Source of the DNA: CAVRUD01 sp963849635 | GTDB lineage: Bacteria; Chloroflexota; Chloroflexia; Thermomicrobiales; UBA6265 | DNA: 64,000 nt | Assembly: GCA_963849635.1 (NCBI GenBank) | Contig: CAWKIA010000024.1 | Span: forward strand, 310,001-374,000 | Direction: 5' to 3' | In this document: piece after piece, positions 8,371 to 16,536 of the stretch | How the letters are laid out: every line of letters begins with the position of its first letter | Numbering within the stretch: the first letter of the stretch is position 1 | Notes under the pieces: model-generated | The model's input: only the letters and a program-made list of their open reading frames with translations | Databases searched by the model: none | Told to the model about the DNA's origin: nothing | Position numbers and translations under genes: made by a program

Positions 8371-9921
8371 TCAATGCCGCCCACAATCGTCGACCGCAGC
8401 CTGATCGACCAGCTCAACGCCTACCCAATGATCGTCACCGGCCAGATCGTGGTGGACACCGCCGCGCCTGCGCGCCGTTCCAGCACCCAGAAGGCCGGTG
8501 GCCCGGCCCATCAGCCGCAGCGCCCCTTCGCCCGTCTCCACCACACAAGCAAGTTCGGGCTGCCGCGCTAGCGCGATGCCAGCGTCAGTCGCTGATGCGA
8601 GTGGATTGAGGGCGGGATCGGTGAGCAACTGGAACAGGCTGGGGTTGCGGCGGCGGTGGTCGACACGGCAGCCAGCGGCCAGGCAGCGGCCGAGGGCGTG
8701 CAGCACCGCGAGCACTCCGGCGCGGACGGCGAAGACCAGGAGGAGGCCGATGGCGTGGTCGCGGACCGTCTGGGCGGCCTTGGTCAGGGAGCGGTCGGCG
8801 AAGAGCCAGCAGCCGACCAGGAGGAGCCAATGCTGGAGCACCATCGCCACGAGCTTGGCGGAGACCTCGCAGAGGATGCGCGTCGGGTCGGCGCTGCGCC
8901 ACTCGTCGAGGTGGCCTTCGTCTTTCCACAGCTTGAAGAGCAGTTCGATCTGCCACCGTGCCCGGGCCAAGACCAGCGCCTCGCGGATCGCCAGCACCTC
9001 CGGCGGCGCGTTGGTGACCAGCAGGGTCCACCCGGCCAGGGCCAGCTTGCGCGCACTCGGTGTCTCGCCCTCGCGCTTGGCCTCGGCCAGGATCTTGGTG
9101 CGGCGCGCGGCCGCCACTCGCTTGGGCACCTGGACCGCCAGCAGGCGGGCTGGCAGCCGGTCCTCGACCCCCAGCGTCACCGCCACACTCAGCCGCCGCC
9201 GCCGTTGGCGGGGCAACCAGTCGACCAGGTCGAGGCGCGCGCCGTCGGTGGCGAAGACGGCGGTCTGCAGGTGGTGCCGCGAGAGGAAATAGGCGTCCTG
9301 ATCGGCGATCTCCGCCAGTACCGCCAGGCTCCAAAAGCCCAGGTCGGTGATCCGCAGGGCGCCGGGCGGCAGCGGCGCGTGCTGGAGCGCGCTCGCCTTG
9401 TCTTGGGCGCGGCCGGCCGTGAGCACCGGGCCGTCGAGGCTCCCCGTGCACAGGTCGAGGCGCACGGTGAGCTTCAGCGCCGCCTGGCCACCCTGGGGCA
9501 CCCGGCCGCCGCAGCCGGCCCACACGTGCGCCAGGCCGTCGGGCAACGCCACCGTGGTGCTGTCCATGAGCACCACCGCCGGGAAGCGGGCCAGCAATCC
9601 GGCCGCCGCCGGGGCGGCGACGACCACCTCGCGCAGCGCCGCCTCCAACACCCCCGCCAGCAGCGCCGCCGCCGCCGGGGTGAACCGCTGGACCAGTCCT
9701 TGGGGGCTGACCGCCAGCCCCAGCATCGCGGCCGCTTGGGTGAGGCGGTGCAGCGAGCCGGTGGGGTGCGCCAGCCAGCCCAGCACCAGCGTCTGCACGA
9801 ACAGCGCGGCGGTCAGCTTGCTCCGGCGTTGGCAGAAGCCGCTCACCCGGGCCAAGTCCGTGGGCACCTCGGTCAGAACACGCGCCAACGCCATCGCGAT
9901 CTGTGGGACACTCGTGACCAT
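8371..9921 (-). CDS. IS4 family DDE transposase
   Basis: 516 aa in this copy. DDE residues can be placed: D in VVLMDSTTVALP, D in RITDLGFWSLAV, and E in RARWQIELLFKLWKDEGHL, the Y/R-(x)-E-(x)-K region typical of IS4-type transposases. The RNase-H-like core ends near NPLA (about residue 440). The remaining ~75 residues appear to be read-through into flanking DNA beyond the proposed left end at 8601, because that segment is antisense to a small gene with its own ribosome site. The long plus-strand frames over this locus are shadows. Confidence 0.85.
   Translation of the reverse strand: MVTSVPQIAMALARVLTEVPTDLARVSGFCQRRSKLTAALFVQTLVLGWLAHPTGSLHRLTQAAAMLGLAVSPQGLVQRFTPAAAALLAGVLEAALREVVVAAPAAAGLLARFPAVVLMDSTTVALPDGLAHVWAGCGGRVPQGGQAALKLTVRLDLCTGSLDGPVLTAGRAQDKASALQHAPLPPGALRITDLGFWSLAVLAEIADQDAYFLSRHHLQTAVFATDGARLDLVDWLPRQRRRRLSVAVTLGVEDRLPARLLAVQVPKRVAAARRTKILAEAKREGETPSARKLALAGWTLLVTNAPPEVLAIREALVLARARWQIELLFKLWKDEGHLDEWRSADPTRILCEVSAKLVAMVLQHWLLLVGCWLFADRSLTKAAQTVRDHAIGLLLVFAVRAGVLAVLHALGRCLAAGCRVDHRRRNPSLFQLLTDPALNPLASATDAGIALARQPELACVVETGEGALRLMGRATGLLGAGTARRRGGVHHDLAGDDHWVGVELVDQAAVDDCGRH
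8374..8571 (+). CDS. Small hypothetical protein
   Basis: 65 aa starting MPPTIVDRSLIDQLNAYPMI, rich in Arg/Pro/His in its second half. I recognise no family. Support comes from a strong ribosome site (AAAGGAGAG ending 5 nt before ATG) and a 7-bp hairpin (8333-8352) just upstream. It is antisense to the 3' extension of the transposase reading frame, and its stop lies about 30 nt from the likely left end of the insertion sequence, so it is probably host DNA beside the insertion. Confidence 0.4.
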   Translation: MPPTIVDRSLIDQLNAYPMIVTGQIVVDTAAPARRSSTQKAGGPAHQPQRPFARLHHTSKFGLPR

Positions 9922-10014
9922 GCGGGGACCTCCTCGGGCGGGCGGGCGGTTGCACTCCCACCTTGCCCGCGTCGGTCCCCGTTGTCACCCCATCACCCTC
10001 CGATTCCCCTTAGT
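8601..10014 (-). mobile_element. IS4-type insertion sequence (putative ends)
   Basis: The boundaries are proposed from an 8-bp direct repeat TGATGCGA at 8593-8600 and 10015-10022, which would be the target duplication, and from moderately similar inverted ends (about 17 of 27 positions when GGATTGAGGG... and GGAATCGGAG... are aligned). The element would be about 1.4 kb with one transposase gene on the minus strand. End positions are inferred and could be off by several bases. Confidence 0.45.
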
Positions 10015-10022
10015 TGATGCGA

Positions 10023-10102
10023 TAGGGGCAGGGCAAGCCCTGCCCGGTTGCCCACCGCATCGCTCCCTGTTGGAAACAGGGCACCGCAAGCGGATGCCCC
10101 TA
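10023..10102. repeat. Palindromic repeat element with nested hairpins
   Basis: The outer arms TAGGGGCA / TGCCCCTA enclose two stem-loops: GGGCAGGGC-AA-GCCCTGCCC (10026-10045) and CCCTGTT-GGA-AACAGGG (10065-10081). It resembles the widespread GTAGGGGC-type intergenic palindromes; a related 30-bp-arm element lies at 59225-59347. It directly adjoins the right end of the insertion sequence. Confidence 0.6.
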
Positions 10103-10140
10103 CAACCCCAGCCGACCCGCGAACGAGCGTTGACCGCCAA

Positions 10141-10776
10141 CTAAAGTTGCAACACACCTCGCTCCAGTGCCACCGTCACCGCGGCAGTGCGATCCGCTAC
10201 TCCGAGTTTCTGGAAGATGTGGATTAGGTGGGTCTTGACCGTCGCCTCGCTGATGAACAGGGAGTCGGCGACCTCACGGTTGCTCGCTCCACGCGCCACC
10301 GCGTGGAGGACATCGTGCTCCCGTGCGCTGAGAAGGTCGTTGGCAGGGGCGCGCATCCGCTCCATCAGCCGGGCAGCCACCGACGGCGCCAACACAGATT
10401 GCCCCGCCGCCGCGGACCGAATCGCCCGGAACAATTCGTCACGGGGGGTGTCCTTCAGCAGGTAGCCGGTTGCCCCCGCTTCGACCGCGCGCAGGATATC
10501 GGTGTCGCTGTCGTAGGTCGTCAGCACCAGGACATGGACGCCGGGCACTTCGTCGGCAATGCGCGCAATCGCGTCTACCCCATCGCCGCCGGGCATTCGA
10601 AGGTCCATCAGAACGGCATCTGGCTGGAGGTCGTGGGCTTGCCTGACCGCGGCGTTGCCGTCGGCTGCCTCACCAACGACCTCGAAGCCAGGTTCGCCCG
10701 CGATCATGCCGCGCAGCCCTGCCCGCACGACAGGGTGGTCGTCCACGATCAAGATACGGATGACGCCGTCGCTCAC
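10141..10776 (-). CDS. NarL/FixJ-type response regulator
   Basis: 211 aa. The receiver domain has D12/D13, phospho-acceptor D58 in DAVLMDLRMPGGDG, the Thr of VLVLTTYDSD and Lys in GYLLKDT. A LuxR helix-turn-helix follows (about 150-200: LSAREHDVLHAVARGASNREVADSLFISEATVKTHL). GTG start; its first bases overlap the kinase stop (GTGA), so the pair is translationally coupled. It would be phosphorylated by the adjacent histidine kinase and bind DNA as a dimer. Confidence 0.92.
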   Translation of the reverse strand: MSDGVIRILIVDDHPVVRAGLRGMIAGEPGFEVVGEAADGNAAVRQAHDLQPDAVLMDLRMPGGDGVDAIARIADEVPGVHVLVLTTYDSDTDILRAVEAGATGYLLKDTPRDELFRAIRSAAAGQSVLAPSVAARLMERMRAPANDLLSAREHDVLHAVARGASNREVADSLFISEATVKTHLIHIFQKLGVADRTAAVTVALERGVLQL

Positions 10777-12167
10777 GACCGATCCCCCCCAATGACAACA
10801 TCTGCCCCCGCACTTGGCGCCGCTTTCGAGGCGCCTGGCACCTGGTGGAGCGGGAGAGCCACCGCCACGGTGGTTCCGTTGCCTGGTTCGCTTTCAACGA
10901 CGAATGAGCCACCGAGAGCCTCCACGCGCTCCCGACCGCCCATCAAGCCGAATCCGCCCTGATCGGATCCTCTTTCCGTTGTGCGGTCGATGTCGAAACC
11001 AACACCGTTGTCGCGAACATCCAGCAGCACGGTGTCCTCGCCGAACGAGAGCGTCACCGCGACCCTGGTTGCCTGGGCATGCTTGCGGACGTTGGCGAGC
11101 GATTCCTGCGTCACCCGCAAGAGGGTCACCTCGACATCGGGAGGCAAAGGCGGCAGATCGCCCGTGACCGTGAACTCGATGGCAATTCCGGTGGCCGCTT
11201 TCCAGCGGGCCGCGACCCGCCGCAGTGCCCCAGGGAGCGATGCCAATTCAAGTGGTTCTGGCCGCAGCGCCCAGACGAGCCGCCGGGCCTCCGCCAGGCT
11301 ATCGCGGGCGGTTTGGCGCGCCTGATCGAGGTGATGGATGACGGATGGGGGAATATCGCCTGCGCGCGCTGTTCTGGCGCCAATCGCGGCATCGGCCGCT
11401 TCCAGGTGCAGCACGATACTCGTGAATCCCTGGGCCAGGGTGTCATGGATCTCAGCGGCAAGTCGCTGCCGCTCCGCCTCGGTGCCCGCCCGCCGTTCGG
11501 CCATGGCCAGGTCAGCTTGCGCGGCCCGCAATTTCTCGATCAGTCCCTGGCGCTCGGCGCTCTGGCGGATGATCGCCTCAATGAAGAACCCGACCGCGAG
11601 AGTGACGCCGAAAGTTGCCAGGAGGATCATGACCGTGGTGGCGTTGATCTCGACCGAGCCGCCGTCGGTCGCGGCCCCGCGCCACCAGACGATGAACGTC
11701 AGGGGCGCGGCCCCGACCGCCGCCCACCGGATCGGCACGAAGCTGAAGAGTTGGACGAAGAGGACGAACGGCAGGAACATGAACGCGGGATGGAGCCAGG
11801 TGAGCAGGATGAATGCCGCCACTGCGCCCACCAGGTAGGTCACGCCCCGGGCCAGCCCGATCGGCCGCCTCAGGCGGCCGATCATCAGGTGGTACCAGAG
11901 TCCAAAGCCCAGGCACACGCCGGCCAGGGTAACAATGCCTGGCCAGCCGCCTGCCACCTCACCGACATGGGCTTCATTCCAGGCATCGCTGACAGCGAGC
12001 CCAAAGCACAGGGACAGGACGCCGTAGAACGCCAGCGTCCAGATACGCTCCCAACGTTCCCAGACATGCCCTTCGGTGGAAGCCTGGAGGGAAGGATCGC
12101 TTTGGCAGGCACGAGCGGATCGTCTTGTCATAACCTTCGCGATCCCTCCGATCACTCCGGGTTTCAT
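10773..12167 (-). CDS. Sensor histidine kinase, HisKA_3 (DesK/NarX type)
   Basis: 464 aa. Five or six hydrophobic segments between residues 42 and 200 make a membrane sensor without a large external loop. A short coiled coil leads to the HisKA_3 box LAAEIHDTLAQGFTSI with the phospho-accepting H241, and a HATPase_c domain with ESLANVRKHAQA, DNGVGFD and GGFGLMGGRERVEALGG. It is partnered with the response regulator immediately downstream. A later ATG (12131) is a possible alternative start. It lies 12 nt after the DUF6069 gene, so the two small membrane proteins upstream are likely cotranscribed and may be part of the sensing system. Confidence 0.9.
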   Translation of the reverse strand: MKPGVIGGIAKVMTRRSARACQSDPSLQASTEGHVWERWERIWTLAFYGVLSLCFGLAVSDAWNEAHVGEVAGGWPGIVTLAGVCLGFGLWYHLMIGRLRRPIGLARGVTYLVGAVAAFILLTWLHPAFMFLPFVLFVQLFSFVPIRWAAVGAAPLTFIVWWRGAATDGGSVEINATTVMILLATFGVTLAVGFFIEAIIRQSAERQGLIEKLRAAQADLAMAERRAGTEAERQRLAAEIHDTLAQGFTSIVLHLEAADAAIGARTARAGDIPPSVIHHLDQARQTARDSLAEARRLVWALRPEPLELASLPGALRRVAARWKAATGIAIEFTVTGDLPPLPPDVEVTLLRVTQESLANVRKHAQATRVAVTLSFGEDTVLLDVRDNGVGFDIDRTTERGSDQGGFGLMGGRERVEALGGSFVVESEPGNGTTVAVALPLHQVPGASKAAPSAGADVVIGGDRS

Positions 12168-12179
12168 CCCGTGTTCAGG

Positions 12180-12620
12180 TCAAGCGCGCGGTGTCACCGC
12201 GGATTGCCACAACAGCGGTACGATCGTGAGAAATGCGCCCAGATGCATCAGCGCAAGCACCACCTTAGAGGACGCGTTCTCACCCTGCACGAGCGGGGCA
12301 ATAAGCGAGATCAGGAAGAATACGATCGCGATTGCAAGCCAGATGGATGCCGCCCGGGAGGTCGTGCGCTCCAGCAGGGCGAGCAAGCCCCATGCAAGCA
12401 AGCCGATCAGAATGGTGACACCAATCACCTGAAGGAACGCGATCGACTGGTCGTCGTCTCCCACGGTTGCCACCGGGAACTCGCCATTGACGATCCTGCC
12501 AGCGGTCAGTATGCAGACGTTCGTGATGACGGCAGTGGCGATTGCCACCGCCCGAATCTGCCAGGGTGCTCGACTGGTCTCATCGCCCCTGTCCGCGCTT
12601 CGCGTAATCGAAGACATCAT
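12180..12620 (-). CDS. Four-helix membrane protein, DUF6069-like
   Basis: 146 aa with four hydrophobic helices (about 22-42, 62-85, 92-112, 120-140). The spacing and the phrase LLAWGLLALLER followed by a helix pair resemble DUF6069 proteins of Actinobacteria and Chloroflexi, of unknown role. GAGGAG lies 9 nt before the double ATG. It stands between the VC0807-like protein and the two-component kinase on the same strand. Confidence 0.65.
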   Translation of the reverse strand: MMSSITRSADRGDETSRAPWQIRAVAIATAVITNVCILTAGRIVNGEFPVATVGDDDQSIAFLQVIGVTILIGLLAWGLLALLERTTSRAASIWLAIAIVFFLISLIAPLVQGENASSKVVLALMHLGAFLTIVPLLWQSAVTPRA

Positions 12621-12677
12621 GTTCCAGAACTCCTCACTATGTATGATCGCGCAACGACCTGAGTTTGCGGGATGTAT

Positions 12678-13415
12678 TCAGCCGTGCCCTCCCGCTTCTG
12701 AAAGCCCGGCCGCGCGTGGATACGGTTGGTGGACCATTGTCCAGAGTCCAGCCCGGAGGTAGTAAACGTTCGTCACGACCTGCATCAGCAGAGTCGTTGC
12801 CAGCAGCAACCCGGTCTGCATCGCCGGTACGACATGGACCGGTAAGGTGTACGCCATGATCACGCGGATCACCGCGTCGATCAGGGTTGCGCCCGCCCAC
12901 ATCGCGCTTGAGATCCGCCAGATCCGGCGAAAGCGCGGTTCACGCGCCCAGAGAAGCTCCCACGGCGCGCCACCGCGGCCGATCCTTCCTTCCAGCAGCG
13001 GGCGCGTGAATTGGTAGGTCAGTGGCCGCTCCGCCCAGATGCTGACCAGGAACCAGCAGCCAACCACGGCCGTCAACACGCTCTCCTTTGCCAGCAAGAA
13101 CCGATCGCTCCCAGTCACCAGCGCGATGGCGAAGCTGGCGAGCGCCATGGCCAGCATGAACGGAGCGAACCGCCCATTGCTTGTGCCGCTCCGGTAGGAG
13201 ATGACAGCGCTGATCGCCGAGACGGACGCCGACGCCAACAGGGCGCCGTAGAGGCTCACACCTATCCACAACAGCACGTAGAGCAGCGCGGTCGGTGCGA
13301 TCAGGTCAAATCCGAACCAGACCAGTCCCGCACGCAGCCAGGATGGCCGCCGCCATCCGCCGCTCCCTCTGGGCAAGCCAGGCCGGATTTGTGCGCGTGC
13401 ATTCAAGTTGATCAT
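12678..13415 (-). CDS. VC0807-like integral membrane protein
   Basis: 245 aa from the ATG at 13415, chosen for GGGAG 7 nt upstream; a longer frame to 13493 lacks a ribosome site. It has about six hydrophobic segments. The central SDRFLLAKESVLTAVVGCWFLVS, RPLLEGR and WELLW...RFRRIWR stretches match the VC0807 family of uncharacterised membrane proteins. It is the first gene of an apparent operon with DUF6069 and the histidine kinase/regulator pair. Confidence 0.65.
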   Translation of the reverse strand: MINLNARAQIRPGLPRGSGGWRRPSWLRAGLVWFGFDLIAPTALLYVLLWIGVSLYGALLASASVSAISAVISYRSGTSNGRFAPFMLAMALASFAIALVTGSDRFLLAKESVLTAVVGCWFLVSIWAERPLTYQFTRPLLEGRIGRGGAPWELLWAREPRFRRIWRISSAMWAGATLIDAVIRVIMAYTLPVHVVPAMQTGLLLATTLLMQVVTNVYYLRAGLWTMVHQPYPRAAGLSEAGGHG

Positions 13416-13565
13416 TGAACGACTCCCAGACGAACCGGTGGATCGATCGACCCCTGGGAAGGCCGTCGGCCCCGCCGGTATCGATGTCACCAACTATCGG
13501 CGCCAGCGGCCCGATATTCGTCGTGGAGGCGGTTGATTCCGTGGCACCATCCGGTTGAGCGCCGC

Positions 13566-13583
13566 ATCAACCGATCGGTTGAT
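13566..13583. promoter_or_regulatory. 18-bp perfect palindrome, TetR-type operator
   Basis: ATCAACCGATCGGTTGAT reads the same on both strands. It sits between the divergent genes at 13415 (minus) and 13697 (plus). The ACCGnnCGGT core is typical of TetR-family operators. No TetR gene is present in the window. Confidence 0.55.
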
Positions 13584-13696
13584 ACGGTTGTCCCCGACTG
13601 GTCCGGCACGGCGGCACGACTGGCAACTCGACGGGCCGGGGCGAATCCGGTAACGTATGGGCAACTCTGGCGTGATGAGAGGAAAGGCGAGCACGG

Positions 13697-13981
13697 ATGG
13701 GTGAGTTCGGGCGGTGGTTGGGACGTGAGTTTCCGCGCGTCCTCGCGTCCCTGGGACCGGCGATCGCGATTGTCGGCGTCGTGGTCTACTCGATGGCGAC
13801 CTCGTATCGTGAGGTGCGCGATTCCGATGTCACTATCTCGGTCGTGCTGATGGTCGGCGGACTGATCCTCTTCATCGCCGGCGTGCTCGCCATCCGGGCG
13901 GGCATGGGCGCCCCCACCGAGCCGCCGGATGAGCCGGTGTCATCGAGTGCTCCGGAATCCCGCCAGGGGAATCGCGGCTAA
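13697..13981 (+). CDS. Small two-helix membrane protein, hypothetical
   Basis: 94 aa with two transmembrane helices (about 17-34 and 46-67) and a polar tail rich in Pro/Ser/Glu. I recognise no family. AGGAAAGG lies upstream of the ATG. It is divergent to the VC0807-like operon, and the 18-bp palindrome lies between them. The following 266 bp (13982-14247), up to the convergent kinase gene, show nothing I can call. Confidence 0.55.
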   Translation: MGEFGRWLGREFPRVLASLGPAIAIVGVVVYSMATSYREVRDSDVTISVVLMVGGLILFIAGVLAIRAGMGAPTEPPDEPVSSSAPESRQGNRG

Positions 13982-14247
13982 GCACGCCAGGTTGAGTCCG
14001 TGAACTTCAGTCTCGGGAATGCTCTTCGTGGTGCGAATCGCACAATGTCCGCCTCATCGTTTCAACGCCATTGCTGATGACGACCGGCAAGAGCGAGGGG
14101 TAGCATCCAGATTGCCGGGTGATCGGGTGCCCTCTCTTTACGGGGCTCGGTTCCTCTGAGTCCCGGATCAGCCGGCGAGCACCCTCCACGACCACGCTCC
14201 GGGCGGCCGGCGCCACACCTGGCTGCCCGGGGCGGTCGCGGAGTACG

Positions 14248-16536
14248 TCACGCCTCTGCGCCGAGCTCCGGCACATCTCCCAAGGGCAACCGAATCGTGA
14301 AGGTCGCTCCGGTTCCGGGTCCATCGGAGGTTCCGACCAGCGTGCCGCCGTGATCGGTGATGATCTGGCGGCAGATGGAGAGCCCCAATCCGAATCCGGC
14401 CCGGTCCTGCTGCTCTCCCCGATAAAATCGCTCGAAGATGCGCTCCAGCTCCGCCGCCGGGATGCCCGATCCCTGGTCGATAATGTCGAGCCGGGCGTTC
14501 TCACCATCACGGGCCGTGCGCATCGTGATCGGCGAGCCGGGCGGTGAATAGCGGATCGCGTTGCTGAGCAGGTTCGCCAGGACCTGATCGAGTTGCCAGG
14601 GGTCCCAGAATCCGATCAGCTCGGCATCTTCCGGCACGAAATGGATCGGATGCTGGGAGGTCGCAAACTCTTCGGTCGCGATCCGACCCAGCGTGACCAG
14701 ATCGACGCGCTCGGGCTGCGGCAGGAGCCGCCCGGCGGTCAGCCGGGAGAGATCGAGCAGGTCGTTGACCATCCGGGTCAAGCGGTCCATCTGGCGCCGC
14801 ATGATCGCGATCGATTCCAGGTCCTGGTCCGGGAGGCTGCCCGTCAGGCGGCGTTGCAGCAACTGGATGCGGCCCCGCAGGGTGGTCAGCGGCGTGCGCA
14901 GCTCATGCGCGGCAATCGAGAGGAACTCGTCCCGCGCGGCCAGCGCGCGCTGAGCCGAATCGAACAGCCGGGCATTCTCCAGCACCAGCGCGGCCTGGGC
15001 CGCCAGTGCGGCCGCCAACCGGCTGTCGGCGGGGGTGACCGGATGGCTGCTGCGGTAGCCGAGCACAAGCGCGCCGGATGCTCGCTCTCCCACAATTAAC
15101 GGTACCGCCAGGACCACCTGCGCGCCTTCCGCGCGATGGATCGCGGACTCGTGGTCCGTGGCATCGCGGTCACCGTCGCTGTAGGCAACAATGACCGTCT
15201 GCCTGGTCGCCATCGCCCGAGCCACTGGACCTTCGCCCAGGTCTCGTCCGAACTCCCGATAGGTTTCGGTGCGATGGCCGATGACCGACCGCCAGGCGAG
15301 GGTGCCGTCTGCTCCCTCACCCGCGACGGCGGCGTAGTCGGCGCCAAGTAAGAGCCGCGCGAACGACGCGACCAGGTCGAGGGTTTGCTCCAGCTCGATG
15401 CTGCTCGTGAGTTCCTGACCGATCCGGCGCAGCGCCTCACTTTCGTCGAGCGCCCGTTGGGTCGCGGCGTGCAGCCTGGCGTTCTCGATTGCGCTGGCGA
15501 TCTGGGCGGCGAGGTCGTGGGCGAGGGAGAGGTCTTCCGTGTTGAGCGCCCGCTGAACATTCCTACCCGCCGGATCTGCGGTGCAGGAGCTTGAGAGGAC
15601 GCCGATCACCCTGCCTCCCGCAAACATGGGAACCGAGAGCACGGAGTGGATCCCGATGAGTTCAGCAAGCGCCCGCGCCTTAGGCAACAGGAAGTCGGGA
15701 GCGAGGTGGGGCACCAGGACCGATTCCCCGCGCAGGGGAGGACCGGTCAGGGGACCGTCCGGAGGCGGAGGGTTTGCCCGGTAATAATCCCGGGCCATGG
15801 ATTCGACGTCGGGGTTGGGATGGGTTACCTCACGGGCCCGTAACGCCCCCGTCTCCTCGTCGATGAGATAGACGGTGTTGAGGTCCCCCAATACCTCTGA
15901 GGCCCGGCTCACGGCACGACGCAGGGTCTGCTCCAGGTCGAGCGTTCCGGCGAAGATCTGCCCGGTCTCGGCCAGGAACTGCGAACGGGCCGCGCGACGC
16001 TCAGCGTCTCCACGCAGGTTGGTGGCGGCAATCGCCAGTCCCAGGTGATCCCCAATCGTCTGCAATAGCCAGAGCTGATCGGCGTGATAAGTGTCTGCCC
16101 TGATCGAGCTCAGGGTCAGCACCCCGATGGGATCGTTGTCCACCAGAATCGGCACCAGCGCAAGTTGCCGGATGCCAATGGCCCGGCGCAGGGAATCCTC
16201 TAGGAAGCGGTCTTCGGGGCCAAGGTCATAGATCAGAGGCCGGTGCTCGTCGATACACCATCCGCCCACGGTGCCAGCCAGGGGCACCGGACCGTCATGA
16301 AACGCATCCGAGCGGCGGCCGCGCAGCCCAATAATGCGGAGCGACTCTCCGCCGGGATCCACCAGGCCGATGCTGCACCGGTCGTAGGGCAGCAACACGG
16401 CCAGTTCATCGGCGACGGTGTCGAAGATGGTCGCCAGATCGCGGCCAGCCCCGATCTGGCGGGTGATCTCCATCACCGCCTGGAGCACGCGCTCGGACGA
16501 CGGAGCAACGGCAGTCGATCCGTCTGACAGTGTCAT
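14248..16536 (-). CDS. Multi-GAF sensor histidine kinase
   Basis: 762 aa, soluble. Three GAF domains can be traced (about 30-175, 195-355 and 375-525), separated by helical linkers with the ENARLHAATQRAL and ENARLFDSAQRAL signalling motifs. HisKA follows with H544 in LSIAAHELRTPLTTL, then HATPase_c with N box LSNAIRYS, DQGSGIP, F box ERFYRG and GFGLGLSICRQII. There is no receiver domain and no response regulator next to it. Its ATG overlaps the stop of the FolC gene by 4 nt (ATGA), so it is the last gene of a six-gene minus-strand run. Confidence 0.9.
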   Translation of the reverse strand: MTLSDGSTAVAPSSERVLQAVMEITRQIGAGRDLATIFDTVADELAVLLPYDRCSIGLVDPGGESLRIIGLRGRRSDAFHDGPVPLAGTVGGWCIDEHRPLIYDLGPEDRFLEDSLRRAIGIRQLALVPILVDNDPIGVLTLSSIRADTYHADQLWLLQTIGDHLGLAIAATNLRGDAERRAARSQFLAETGQIFAGTLDLEQTLRRAVSRASEVLGDLNTVYLIDEETGALRAREVTHPNPDVESMARDYYRANPPPPDGPLTGPPLRGESVLVPHLAPDFLLPKARALAELIGIHSVLSVPMFAGGRVIGVLSSSCTADPAGRNVQRALNTEDLSLAHDLAAQIASAIENARLHAATQRALDESEALRRIGQELTSSIELEQTLDLVASFARLLLGADYAAVAGEGADGTLAWRSVIGHRTETYREFGRDLGEGPVARAMATRQTVIVAYSDGDRDATDHESAIHRAEGAQVVLAVPLIVGERASGALVLGYRSSHPVTPADSRLAAALAAQAALVLENARLFDSAQRALAARDEFLSIAAHELRTPLTTLRGRIQLLQRRLTGSLPDQDLESIAIMRRQMDRLTRMVNDLLDLSRLTAGRLLPQPERVDLVTLGRIATEEFATSQHPIHFVPEDAELIGFWDPWQLDQVLANLLSNAIRYSPPGSPITMRTARDGENARLDIIDQGSGIPAAELERIFERFYRGEQQDRAGFGLGLSICRQIITDHGGTLVGTSDGPGTGATFTIRLPLGDVPELGAEA

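Noticed and set aside
8656..10017. 453-aa plus-strand frame
   Set aside because: Shadow of the transposase gene; composition dominated by Gln/Arg/Gly without any domain.
11079..12662. 527-aa plus-strand frame
   Set aside because: Antisense to the histidine kinase and DUF6069 genes; no domain and His/Asp/Gln-rich translation typical of a shadow.
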